Origin: Russula earlei
Taxonomy: Eukaryota; Basidiomycota; Agaricomycetes; Russulales; Russulaceae
Direction of reading: 5' to 3'
Length of the DNA: 64,000 nt
Assembly: GCA_025769875.1 (NCBI GenBank)
Contig: JAGFNK010000061.1
Coordinates: 100,855 to 164,854 of the forward strand
The notes under the pieces were generated by a model. It made no database searches and had not been told where the DNA came from. It saw only the letters and a program-made list of their open reading frames with translations. This document shows, in pieces, positions 47,930 to 58,053 of this stretch (its first letter is position 1; the number at the start of each line of letters is the position of its first letter). The position numbers and the translations under genes were made by a program.

Positions 47930-49177
47930 AACGGGTTCGAAAAGCAAAGAGAGAGGGTGTGATTCAAGGTGGCGTCGGCAGAGGGGCGATTTCGGGGCTG
48001 GGTATCTCAGCTCCTGAAACTTGATGGACAAGAACTGGGAAGAGAACTGAACTGAGAGAACTGAGAAACTATCATTTTTGCGAGTAGCTAGGAGGCCTAT
48101 ATACAAAAGTGAAGTCAGACTTGTGTGAGCTATATTGACGAGCATCAACAGAGGACGTCCATACAGGAAACAGTAAAAGTACCAAGAGCATTCCATTGCA
48201 AAGAGAATGTAAAACATGTGCCGAGTCCTGTCATATGGAAAATGAGCTATCACAGGGGAGCAAGGCCATCAAGTCAAAGGGACAAAGGAAAGGTGGAGTG
48301 ATCATATCAAGGATCAGCCAGAACATCAGCATCATATCTGTGAGTCCAAAGAAACCAACATATATATATCTGTGAAGCAAGGTTGACATGGTGAGGATCA
48401 CAACACACAACATTGCAGATTGAATAAGCCGGTTGGAAGGGAGGTAAAAAGGGTGTCAATGATGTGGACTGGAATGATCTCGCTGAAGGATAAACTGATC
48501 ATTCTGATGCTTTTGGCACATTCAGTTAGACAAATGATATCGAGGTATGGACAACTGACATCAGGAAAAACACATAAATATTTTTTAGCTTTATAAAGTC
48601 TTTATAGAGTCAAAAAAGTTGAAAAGTCAATGGTTGCTTGGACTGACCCTAATTCTAGAAAGTTGTGACCCAAATATCAACTATATAGCCAAGAAAGTTG
48701 AGAAAGCTGCATAAGTTCTGCAAAGTTCTCAAAAGTTGGAAAGTCACATCAGCCAGCCTTAGGGCTATCAGCCAATTTCCACTCTAATGCATGAAAAAAT
48801 GTTATTGCTAAAGTTAAGAGCCCTCTCTGTCCAATGTTGGTTTGGGACATATCAGGGACTTTAACAGACTTTACAAACTTTACTACCATTTCTGGCTTTA
48901 TGGAGGCTTGAATGGTGCTTTACTACTTTATGAACTTTCAACTTTAGAAATACTCCCAATAAAGCTAAAAAGTCAAAAAAAATTTCTTGTGATTTTGCTG
49001 ATGGACTGACCAAAGGACACAAACTCCCAGACTGGATAATTTATAGCATCATAAAATGGCATCATGAGGGATACTCAAGCGGTAGAATGCACCTGAGTGG
49101 TCTGGTCCCTGAACTCATGTCGGAAAATTGGGAGGGCAATTATATTGGATTTTATAGCATTATATTGTGATTATATT
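47930..49177. other. AT-rich, probably transposon-derived sequence
   Basis: GC content drops sharply from about 48000. The stretch holds many short direct and imperfect repeats (AAGTT, AAAGTC) and no open frame of note. A GAGTAGCTAGG..TATATACA motif at about 48083 recurs at about 49660, inside the inverted-repeat element, suggesting an older related insertion. Confidence 0.4.
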
Positions 49178-52076
49178 TATTGCCGTTTTCAGCGCACTTG
49201 GCGGAGCTTGAATTCCACCCAAATCAGCGCAGAAACCCCCTCAAACATGCAGGATAAATATCTCCCTCAAAACAGCTTCAATTCATATGAAATTTATTGT
49301 CCCTGAATCGCCTGAATGAGGGCTAGGCAGCCCCATTGTTTTCATGAGATTTGAGTGAGAATTGGTGGAGCTGGACTCAAGCCACCTCCACATGTGTATT
49401 AGATGAATTACAACTCAAAATCATGGTCTATATCCATTATTTTTCCCTCATGTTGTACCCATGGGCTGTCTTGAGGCAGCCCCATAGTGTTTTTGACTCA
49501 AGTGTTGTGGCGTGCAACGTTGTTTCCAGTGCGATTGGAGTTGCGGCCAGCCACTCATCACCCCTCTCGCCTCTCGATTCTGACCATCCTTCTTGTTTTT
49601 CACAGACAGAGAGGAGTGGGTTGCAAAGAGGGGTACTATTCTGAACTCTTTCTACTACAGAGTAGCTAGGGTGTTTTTATATACAGGAGAGAGGTACTAG
49701 AGATGAATGGCATGAAAGTGAATCAAGACTGGTTGAGACAGTCGAGGCGGTCGTGAAAGGCTTGAGATGTGAACATGTCTAGTGTGCCGAGGCATGCATG
49801 TGCGTGTGGTCGGTGGCAAGGGCTGGGCGATGCGATTGAGGTCTTGATGTCGCATGCAAGATGGCTTGTGGTGTGCGGTCAGTGGACTGCCTGGAATGAG
49901 AGGGAGGTGGCAAGGGATGAAAGGGAGCTGAGGTGTCAGTCTCATGTCATGTTGTGTTGCGTTTTCACATGTGATTCCGAGGCCAGCCATAATCTTCCTT
50001 ACACCTCCTGGGGGCTTGAAACTTTGACTGTCCTCAGTCAAGTGTCTGAATGCGAGTGTTTTGAGCCTTTCACATCTGAATTGAGGTGGTGGTCGTGGCT
50101 GCTTGTGCTGCAGAAGACGCGAAGGCGGCGATCGGTGGTGGCGATGACAGAAGAGGCAAGGGCAATGGGAAACAGAGGCGATGGAGACAAGGGCGGCAGT
50201 GATGAGATGGCGGCTGTGTGGTGGTGGTGTTGTCTTGTGGCGGTGGTGGCATGGTCATCTCCATTGCAGGTGGTCGCAGCAGGTATGGACGAGGAGCGAA
50301 GGTGTAGGCGGTGAGCGTGAGTTTGTAGATAGAGACATAGGTGGCAAGGACTCAAGAAAGAGGATGCGTGGGGCGGCTTGTGCAGGGGTGGGATCTGTCG
50401 TCTTGTGGTGGTGGTGGCGGGGTTGTCTCCACTGCAGGTGTCGGCAGCAGATGTGGGCGAGAGCATGCAAACAGATGGGGAGGCGATGTGGGAGGCGGCG
50501 TGCAGTGTGCTGTTAGCGTTGGCGACTGCTTCTCCTGCGGCAGCGGCTTCTGCTCCTGTTGTGGCGTGTTATGGCTAAGTTCGTGGCCGAGGCCTTCTTG
50601 GTCTTCTGGGGTGGTGCTGGTAGCGAGGGGTTGCGATGGTGCAGTGGTGCTGGTGTCGCACGAAACTACTAAAGTGGCGGCTGAGACTGAGAAGACTGAG
50701 GCTGAGACTGAGAAGGTGGCGGCGGACTGAGCTGGTGTGACGGTGGAGGCGGACAGGGTGGAGGCGACGACTGAGGGCAACGCAGGGGCAACGGCGGCTG
50801 TGGCTGACAAGGGCGTGGCGGCGGTGGCTTGTGAGACGGTGGTGGAGACGGTGGTGTGTGGCGCTAAGACATCGGTGGCTGAGGCTGAGGCTATGGTGGT
50901 GGCTGACGAGACTAAGGCGGCTGGCAAGGGTAAGAGCATGGTGGCGGTGGTTGACTGATCTGAAGCTGGGGCGACGGAGACGGCTGGCAAAACTAGGGGT
51001 GCGGTGGTGGCGGCTGAGACTGAGAAGGCTGAGGCTGAGGGCAGGGAGGAGGCGGCGGCGGCTGGTGATGCTGGTGCTATGACGGACTGGGCTGAACTGA
51101 TGAGTACGGGCGAGGCTAAGACAGAGACTGATGCGAAGTCAGCAGCTGGCACGACTGAGGCTACTGTGGCGATGGACGAGGCGACGGACGAGACTGAGGG
51201 CAATGAGACGACTGAGGGAGCGGGAGCGGATGAGACGAAGGTGGGGGTGGCAGACGAGGCTGCGAGGGCTGAAGTGGTGGGTGGCGCTAAAATGTCAGTG
51301 GGTGAGGTTGAGATGGTGGTTGTGCATGGAGTTGAGACAGTGGCCATAGCAGGTCACACTGAGGGCGCGGGAGCTGGTTGGGCTAAGACGGGGACAGTGG
51401 CGATAGGCGATGTCACAGCTGAGGCTATGGTGGCAGGGACAGATGAGGTGGCGATGATGGCAAATGCGGGCAATGCTGGGACAGCGAGGGAAGGTGGAGC
51501 CAAGGCAATGATGGCTGGCGAGTCAAGGATGGCGGCAGTGAACAAGGTGATGGGAACGGCGGACAAGGTGGGAACCACAGGGATGATGGGCAAGGCAGGC
51601 GAGGTGGAGGTGATGGTGCACAATGTAGGGACAGAGGCTGGAGCGGGCATGGGCGCAGGGTATGTGTATGGTCAGAATGGAGAGGTAAGAGGGGCAATGA
51701 GTGGCTGGCCATCACTCCAATCACACTGAAAACAATGTTGCACACCACAACACTTGAGTCAAAAACACTATGGGGCTGCCTCAAGACAGCCCATGGGTAC
51801 AACATGAGGGAAAAATAATGGATATAGACCATGATTTTGAGTTGTAATTCATCTAATACACATGTGGAGGTGGCTTGAGTCCAGCTCCACCAATTCTCAC
51901 TCAAATCTCATGAAAACAATGGGGCTGCCTAGCCCTCATTCAGGCAATTCAGGGACAATAAATTTCATATGAATTGAAGCTGTTTTGAGGGAGATATTCA
52001 TCACGCATGTTTGAGGGGGTTTCTGCGCCGATTTGGGTGAAATTCAAGCTCCGCCAAGTGCGCTGAAAATGGCAAT
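49178..52076. mobile_element. 2.9-kb element with about 0.4-kb terminal inverted repeats
   Basis: The sequence 49178-49583 reappears as its reverse complement at about 51669-52076, with substitutions. The outer ends share ATTGCC(G/A)TTTTCAGCGCAC. Between the arms lies about 2.1 kb with no transposase, so this looks like a non-autonomous foldback or TIR element. Target-site duplication cannot be fixed, because the right end abuts the LTR of element E1 at 52080. Confidence 0.75.
50050..51668. repeat. GC-rich trinucleotide-biased interior of the inverted-repeat element
   Basis: The stretch is dominated by GGTGGC/GCTGAG-like units and contains long open frames on both strands. The minus strand gives a 331-codon Ser/Ala/Val/Thr-rich frame (50352-51347); the plus strand gives a 241-codon Ala/Thr/Glu/Gly-rich frame (51004-51729). 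The composition follows from the repeat, so I do not call either frame a gene. Confidence 0.6.
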
Positions 52077-52183
52077 AATTGTTAAGATTCTCTTGTTCTC
52101 CTGACTGTCATCTGTTTTGCTGACTCACCTGTGATTACTCATATGTCTGGCTTAGTGATTGCTTACTGATCTTGATCATGGTC

Positions 52184-52270
52184 GCTTACTGATTGCTTAC
52201 TGATTGCTTACTGATTGCTTACTGATTGCTTACTGATTGCTTACTGATTGCTTACTGATTGCTTACTGAT
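52184..52270 (+). repeat. 11-bp tandem repeat in the LTR
   Basis: About eight copies of TGATTGCTTAC lie head to tail in the U3 part of the LTR. They are absent from the E2 LTR. They may be an amplified upstream element. Confidence 0.9.
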
Positions 52271-52417
52271 TCATGACTGATACTAGGAAAGAATGACTCA
52301 TGTGTGAGTCATTTCTAACATTCTTGAATTGCGCTTTCTGTATTTGGATACTACTGGTTCTCAGCTATGTGCACCCCGAGTTTCGTACGAATCGGATCAG
52401 TAGTTACCGAGATATTG

Positions 52418-52425
52418 TATAAATA
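52418..52425 (+). promoter_or_regulatory. TATA box of the E1 LTR
   Basis: The motif is TATAAATA. It lies 34 nt upstream of the segment 52452-52465 that is complementary to the primer-binding site, a spacing that fits an RNA start there. E2 has the same spacing. Confidence 0.65.
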
Positions 52426-52659
52426 GTCTGTGGTACCAAGAAGTCGAGCCTTACGCTCGACTTACTCTCTCAACAAGACAACCATCTTGTCAACTGATCT
52501 AAACAAAATATAGTGCAGACTCTAACTGAAAGAGGTCCCTCTCTTTTCTACATTCAATCTTCCTGAGATAATATCAAAGGGTTCGAAGTCTAGTGCTTGA
52601 ACTATATCAAGCAACTCTTTCACTAAAGAGTCGGTACTAAGATCCGTCAGATCTTAACA

Positions 52660-52673
52660 TAAGTCGAGCGTAA
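52660..52673 (+). promoter_or_regulatory. Self-primer binding site of E1
   Basis: TAAGTCGAGCGTAA directly follows the LTR. It is the exact reverse complement of 52452-52465, the expected first bases of the RNA. No tRNA 3'-end complement is evident. This is the arrangement known from Tf1-type self-priming elements. Confidence 0.7.
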
Positions 52674-52863
52674 CTTACCTTTGCACCAAGTAGGAGCAAG
52701 ATTCGGATCCCAACTTACGCAGAAGTAGTCATAGGGAGGAACCTGTGTTGATTAGGAACTCCTCCAAGACTTTATATCCTAGAAAAGAAGGATATAGAAC
52801 ATAGTCAAATCCATTGGTATTTTTGCCAGGAACAAGCTTGTCGATATCATAATTGAAAGCTAG

Positions 52864-54624
52864 GCAAAACTGGAGTCGGATTCAATCGTCACTCCATTCC
52901 AAACAGCAAGTAGTGGAAAACGATATGCACGATTTAAAGGAAGAACCCGAGACCTTCAAAACTTTTCCTTAACAGGTGTAGGAGCACGGTGGCATCCTAC
53001 TGAAGATCCAAAAGGAGGATTTTTTGACGTTCAATTTAACAACGAAGTCCGACCTGCGGAATACATAAACCATCACTGGTATTTCATTGATTGGGACAAG
53101 GACGGGTTCTACGTGCTTGAGGACAACCTCATTACCAATCCAGAAGAGTTTGGTTTAGGAACCAAAAACAAGCCCTATACTACCAGGTGGCTGTTTAGAA
53201 GCGAACCAGAACGAGACATTTCTATTACCAGTGTCAGTGAGCCAAAGAAATCCGAATCCCCTGAAGACACTCCAGTAATTGAAAAGAACAAGGAGCCAGT
53301 AGACGAGCTCACTGAACGCTTCGCAACAGCCATAGATTTGACCCAAGCAGCAACTGAAATAATGGCTACCACTACTCAAATAGCAACACAAACCACCCAT
53401 TCCACATCTGGAAATTTGTACGCCACTCATCATGGACCAATGTTAATCCCCAATGTACAACAAGGAGGTGACCCACCAGATGCAGGAGTACCAGGTGGAG
53501 GAGGACCTCCCGGAGGAGGAGGAGCACCAGGAGGACCTCCAGGAGGAGCACCACCTGGAGGAGGCCCACCCCAAGCAGCGATCCCTGGACCAGTTCAAGG
53601 AGTCCCTGGAGGAGGAGGGTCAATGAGAGGACAACCACCAGCAATGTTTGCAGGAAACAGGAAGAAGACTATTCAGTTCATGAAAGAGTTTGAACTGTAT
53701 AGGATCATGAATTCCCAAAGCAGCGTCATGATGGTACCATATGAAAGGGTAGCCTGTGCCTTGTCCTTTATAAAAGGGGATAAAGTTGATGGATGGGTAA
53801 TCCAACAACTGGAAACCTTGATAAGAAGAGTACAAGGGGACCACATAAACCAGTTGGCACCAACTCACCTTCGAGAAGATGAAGACCTGTGGTACCTCTT
53901 TTCAATGGACTTCCTAAATCAGTGGCATGACAGTACCACGATAGAAGATGCCACAATGAACATCCAACAACTCACTATGAAAGAAGGAGAATTGGATGAT
54001 TACATTGCGACCTTTAACCAATACCTGCTCATGTCTGGATGGCCTAGAAATGCTCAAGGAACCATCAAATTATTCAGAGACAGGCTTCGGAGAAATTTAC
54101 ATGCTATGATCCTCCGAAGAAGGCCCTTACCTGCAGCTGCAAACCTTGATGCATGGCAAACCATAGCAAGAGAAGAGGCAGCAGCCCTAAATGAAATGAA
54201 AAATGCCTTAGGAGTATCTGGGAACCTGAGTTCCAGAGCGCAACAACTTAGGAATTGGAAGGACAAGAAGGCAAAGAAAGATCCTAACACCATGGATGTA
54301 GATGTGGTCAAAGCCACTTCAAGACTTAGTGAAGAAGAAAGGAAAAAGCTACAAGCAGAAGGGAAATGCTTTATATGCAAAAAGGTTGGGCACATGAGCC
54401 AACAGTGTCCCCAAAGGAAGAAAAAAGATGATCCCAAACAAAAGGGGAAAGATGTCAAAGCTCGCACCACTGAAGCAGAAGAAGAAGAACCTGTGAAGAG
54501 CTCCAAAGAAGAGGAACAACCTCCTGCCTATGACATTAATAGTATCATGGCAGCTATTAAAGGGATGAAGACAGAAGAAAAGGATGCCTTTCTGGACAAG
54601 ATAATGGCTGATGAGGATTTTTGA
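52864..54624 (+). CDS. E1 gag (capsid/nucleocapsid)
   Basis: The open frame starts after a TAG at 52861 and contains no suitable 5' ATG, so the true initiation point is unclear. An N-terminal module (EYINHHWYFIDW) is shared with E2. A Gly/Pro repeat tract (PPGGGGAPGGPPGG) follows, then the capsid-like helical region and a CCHC zinc knuckle (CFICKKVGHMSQQC). It ends at 54624 with a T5 run before TGA. It packages element RNA in virus-like particles of the fungal cell. Confidence 0.75.
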   Translation, partial: AKLESDSIVTPFQTASSGKRYARFKGRTRDLQNFSLTGVGARWHPTEDPKGGFFDVQFNNEVRPAEYINHHWYFIDWDKDGFYVLEDNLITNPEEFGLGTKNKPYTTRWLFRSEPERDISITSVSEPKKSESPEDTPVIEKNKEPVDELTERFATAIDLTQAATEIMATTTQIATQTTHSTSGNLYATHHGPMLIPNVQQGGDPPDAGVPGGGGPPGGGGAPGGPPGGAPPGGGPPQAAIPGPVQGVPGGGGSMRGQPPAMFAGNRKKTIQFMKEFELYRIMNSQSSVMMVPYERVACALSFIKGDKVDGWVIQQLETLIRRVQGDHINQLAPTHLREDEDLWYLFSMDFLNQWHDSTTIEDATMNIQQLTMKEGELDDYIATFNQYLLMSGWPRNAQGTIKLFRDRLRRNLHAMILRRRPLPAAANLDAWQTIAREEAAALNEMKNALGVSGNLSSRAQQLRNWKDKKAKKDPNTMDVDVVKATSRLSEEERKKLQAEGKCFICKKVGHMSQQCPQRKKKDDPKQKGKDVKARTTEAEEEEPVKSSKEEEQPPAYDINSIMAAIKGMKTEEKDAFLDKIMADEDF

Positions 54625-55296
54625 TAAGCCCAAGGTCAATGGCCAGACTTAGGGCAGCAGTAACTCGCACCGTGTACATTAGGAGAATTGCAACTATGAA
54701 CATCCCTTTCTCATTTCACACGGCTCGAGGAGTGGCCACGGAAAAGGCTCTACTAGACAGTGGAGCAACAGAAAATTTCCTGGATGAAGAAACTTGGAGA
54801 AGACTAGGAATAGGAAGACAGGATCTTCGAGAACCAATGATGGTCTGAAATGTTGACGGGACAGAAAACAAGAAAGGGGAACTAAAACATTTCTGCTGGC
54901 TTAGGGTCCATTATAACAAAAGGAGCAAGTTACAGAAATTTTACATCACGTCCCTGGGAGGAGACCGAGTCATATTAGGGTACCCCTTTCTTTGGGAATT
55001 TGAGCCCACTATAGATTGGAAGAATGGAGAACTCAAGGAAGGATCTTTGCGCCTAGAAAGCGCACGACTCAAGTACCTTGATCTTTATATCAAATCCTTA
55101 CAACTAAAAGCGGTCAAAGAATGTGGAAAGCCCAAAAAGGATCAAGCCTTATATATACAAAAGACTAGCTTAGCTCAAGAATGGGCTAGGGACCAAAATT
55201 TGAAAGCTCAAAAATTAACAGAAGAAGATTTGCCCAAAGAATATCAACGACATGCGAAGGTCTTTTCTAAAGAGGCTTCTTCATGCTTTCCCCCTA
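54621..55296 (+). pseudogene. E1 pol start (protease), interrupted
   Basis: In the -1 frame relative to gag, the sequence reads YIRRIATMNIPFSF and the aspartic protease active site LLDSGATENFLD. An in-frame TGA at 54846 replaces the CGA found in E2, a C-to-T change at a CpG. The frame continues in the same register to 55296, where E2 is inserted in the linker before reverse transcriptase. Confidence 0.8.
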
Positions 55297-55875
55297 TGTT
55301 ACTGAGTGGTTTGGGGTCCGGAAGATGCCGGAACACCTGAACTATGGACTGCACCGTTTGCATTATGCGTGCGTCAGATCTTGATCGTTTATGTTCCTTG
55401 ATATCACATTCGGAGCGCGTTGATCGTATCTTTCAGAAGATGTATTGAAGAAGCAATGAGTAGCATTGCTTCTGTCCCAGATGTTCCTGTACCGCCACGT
55501 ACGTCGATTCCTTGATTGGGGAAGCACTTAATGCTTCCAGCACCGAGATCATTTACATAGAAGCAACCTCGCTTCTATGAGCCGTGTTTTGCTTCTATAG
55601 CACCGACCAGTACTACAGTAGCATGAACCTTATCCCTGTAGGGCTATATAAAGCCCCCAGTAGAAACAGTTGAGCCTTAAGCTCGACTTAGTTTGCCAAT
55701 CCCAAACAGTTGACTCCTACCCCGTCTGCAGAGCCCCTCTCATCTTGTTGTCATACTCTAGAAGGATCTAACACTCCTTCCCCTCCACGAGTATTGCTTG
55801 CTTGACTCAAGCATATCTGCATTGGTAGGACGCGTTTATAGATGCGACCATTGATCTTATTTAAGGCACTTTACA
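55297..55875 (+). repeat. 5' LTR of E2
   Basis: The LTR starts TGTTACTGAG and ends TTTACA. A matching LTR start is found at 63340. CCCTA precedes it at 55292-55296 and may be the target-site copy. The LTR contains a TATA box at 55645-55652. Confidence 0.85.
55645..55652 (+). promoter_or_regulatory. TATA box of the E2 LTR
   Basis: TATATAAA lies 34 nt before the segment 55679-55690 complementary to the primer site, the same spacing as in E1. Confidence 0.65.
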
Positions 55876-55887
55876 TAAGTCGAGCTT
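55876..55887 (+). promoter_or_regulatory. Self-primer binding site of E2
   Basis: TAAGTCGAGCTT directly follows the LTR and is the exact reverse complement of 55679-55690 (AAGCTCGACTTA). Compared with E1, the bases that differ in the site also differ, compensatingly, in the LTR partner. Confidence 0.7.
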
Positions 55888-56146
55888 CTATCACAGACAT
55901 CGCTGTGAAAGCGAACCAGAAATAGGCAGGAAGCCTAAAGACTAGGATCTAGTCATCATACGGTCAGCAACCTACGCTGAAGTAGTCAAGGGGGAGAATC
56001 TATACAGACCTCTCCACGACAAGAAGAAGGTGTACTACGTGACTCTCGACGAGCAGCACGGTTGGACACATGCATACTTCTGTAAAGACCCCTACTGTCA
56101 TTGGCATAGACAGTGGTAAGAGGGCAGACAAGTCCCGACTCCCTAG

Positions 56147-58053
56147 GAAAGGCAGTGGCGAGTGGACAAACTGGAAATCGAAGGAGAACATAGCATACGC
56201 GTAAAGTTCAACCAGAAATCAAAGCAAGGAACCAAATTTGGTTGGTTCAAAGCTAGAGAGAGGGACGATCTACCCTCAGGAATCAAAGGAACTGCCATCT
56301 GGTGTTGGGCAGACCAGGAAGGGCCTAACAGATACGAGGTCCGATACAAAGGAAGCTACCTTCCTTGTGAATACATCAACGATCAGTGGTACTTTATTGA
56401 TTACCACAAAGGATGTCCCTATGCAGGAGAGGACAAAGACATCGACGAATATAAGGTCCTAGGTTTAGGAACCAGGACAGATCCTTATACTACTCATTGG
56501 GAACCCAGAGACCCAGTAGTAGACGACCCAGCTCCATTGATACAAAAGTCATCAAGTGGAGAAACAGAACAGTCGGACCCTCCGACTACAGATCAGAAAG
56601 CAGAAGCACCAGAAGTATTGGAGCTAGCTGAAAGACTAGAGCAGACAGTACACGTCTCGCCCATTGAACCAACAATCGTTGAAGAGCCAGAAGAATCAGT
56701 CGAAATGGCTACCATTGCAGCCACCCAGACAGCCACCATTGCCACCCAGACAGCAGGTGGAAGAGCAGGGCCCGCCATTGTAGTAAACCCTGGAGGTGGT
56801 CCACCTGGAGCAGGAGGACCACCTGGAGGTGGAGGAGTCCCCTTCGGACCCGGAGGTCCACCAGTACCAGGAGGAGGCCCACCTGGGGGAGGCCCTCCAG
56901 CAGGGGGACCACCAGCAGCACCTCCTGTAGGACCAGGGGCGAATCTGGCACCTCAGCTGGCACCAGGCCCCCATGGGGGCAACGGATCTCTAAAAGGAGA
57001 CCCTCCTGAAGTCTTCAAAGGAGATAGGAAAAAGACGAAGTACTTTGTCCAGGATTTCAATCTATGGAATCTGCTCAACAGCGACAACCCGACCATGACT
57101 ATTCCAATGAAGCGAGTAGCCCTAGCTCTCACCTACATCAAAGGAGAGAAAGTGCATGAATGGGTGGTCAATCAAACGAACCTGGTAGAAGCAAAAAGAA
57201 ATGGGGACCCGCCGTCTCCTTATGCACCAGTACAGCTAGATCCAACTGACATGCTCTTTTGGACCGAATTTGTGGATGACTTCTTCAGAGAATTCAAAGA
57301 CACCACAGAGCCTGAAGACGCTTTCATGGAGCTACAACAACTGTCCATGTCTAAAGCAGCATCGCTGGATGACTATACCAGCAAGTTCCTTGTTCTGCTC
57401 AGTAAAGCAGGATGGGACCAGAATTCACCAGGAGCAGTAGAAGCCTACAAAGCTGGACTAATCACCTGGCTGGTGCGACGAATCTACAATCGACCAGTCA
57501 GAGATATACCTGCCATCAATGATCTACGAGCATGGATCAATGCTGCCAGGGAAGAACAGCCAGAGACCAGCTCATGAAAGCCAATATTGGATCTGGAGGT
57601 GGATCGTTGACCACCAGGGAAAATTGCATGAAATCCCTACAGGTTGGGAAAAGGCGAAACCAAAGAGATCCGAATGCAATGGAAGTGGACTCAGTATCCA
57701 CTGATGCAGCAAGGACCAAGCGACGTCCTCCTCTGACAGAGGAAAAGAAGAAACTGCTAGCAGAAGGGAAATGCTTCATCTGCAAGAAAGCAGGACATAT
57801 CAGTCGGAACTGTCCTGACAAGGACAGAGTCAAGAAGAAATCAAGTAACCCAAGGGACAAAGGGAAAGCTCGAGCTCTGGAAACAGAGAAGGAGGACGAC
57901 TCAGGGGATAGTGGAAATGAAAGCACTGTCTCTGGGCAATCTACATCTCCTCCTCCTACCTATAACAAGAGCTCCTCCTCGGCGTCCATAAAGAAGATGT
58001 CCACCGAACAAAAGGAGGACTTGTTGGAAGAACTGATGGAACAGGGTTTTTAG
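56147..58053 (+). pseudogene. E2 gag, frameshifted
   Basis: The first open frame (56147-57577) carries the YINDQWYFIDY module, a Gly/Pro tract and the capsid-like region. Near 57550 the family sequence moves to another frame (to 58053), which holds the zinc knuckle CFICKKAGHISRNC and a Ser-rich end. Upstream, a further conserved segment (about 55990-56115, YYVTLDEQHGWTHAYFC) is separated by stops. The last codons are GGT TTT TAG, the T5 shift site. Confidence 0.8.

Larger units (their letters stand above)
52080..52659 (+). repeat. 5' LTR of E1
   Basis: The LTR begins TGTTAAGAT and ends ATCTTAACA, a perfect 9-bp terminal inverted repeat. It contains an 11-bp tandem repeat, a TATA box and the predicted RNA start. 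Its length matches the 579-bp LTR of E2. Confidence 0.85.
52080..55296 (+). mobile_element. LTR retrotransposon E1 (Ty3 type), left part; cut by E2
   Basis: A 580-bp 5' LTR, a self-primer-type binding site, gag, a T5 shift site and the start of pol (aspartic protease) are present. Pol stops abruptly at 55296, where the LTR of E2 begins. The remaining pol and 3' LTR should lie beyond E2 and E3, outside the window. Confidence 0.85.

Noticed and set aside
47567..48253. 228-codon minus-strand frame
   Set aside because: Only the C-terminal third reads like protein. It has no family match and it runs into AT-rich repeat sequence, so at most it is a gene fragment.
49070..49140. tRNA-derived SINE head (D-arm-like CTCAAGCGGTAGAATGC)
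   Set aside because: The box A resemblance is partial and no convincing box B or poly-A tail follows, so chance similarity cannot be excluded.
50352..51347. 331-codon Ser/Ala/Val/Thr-rich minus-strand frame
   Set aside because: It arises from a trinucleotide-biased repeat that is open on both strands, so coding cannot be claimed without RNA.
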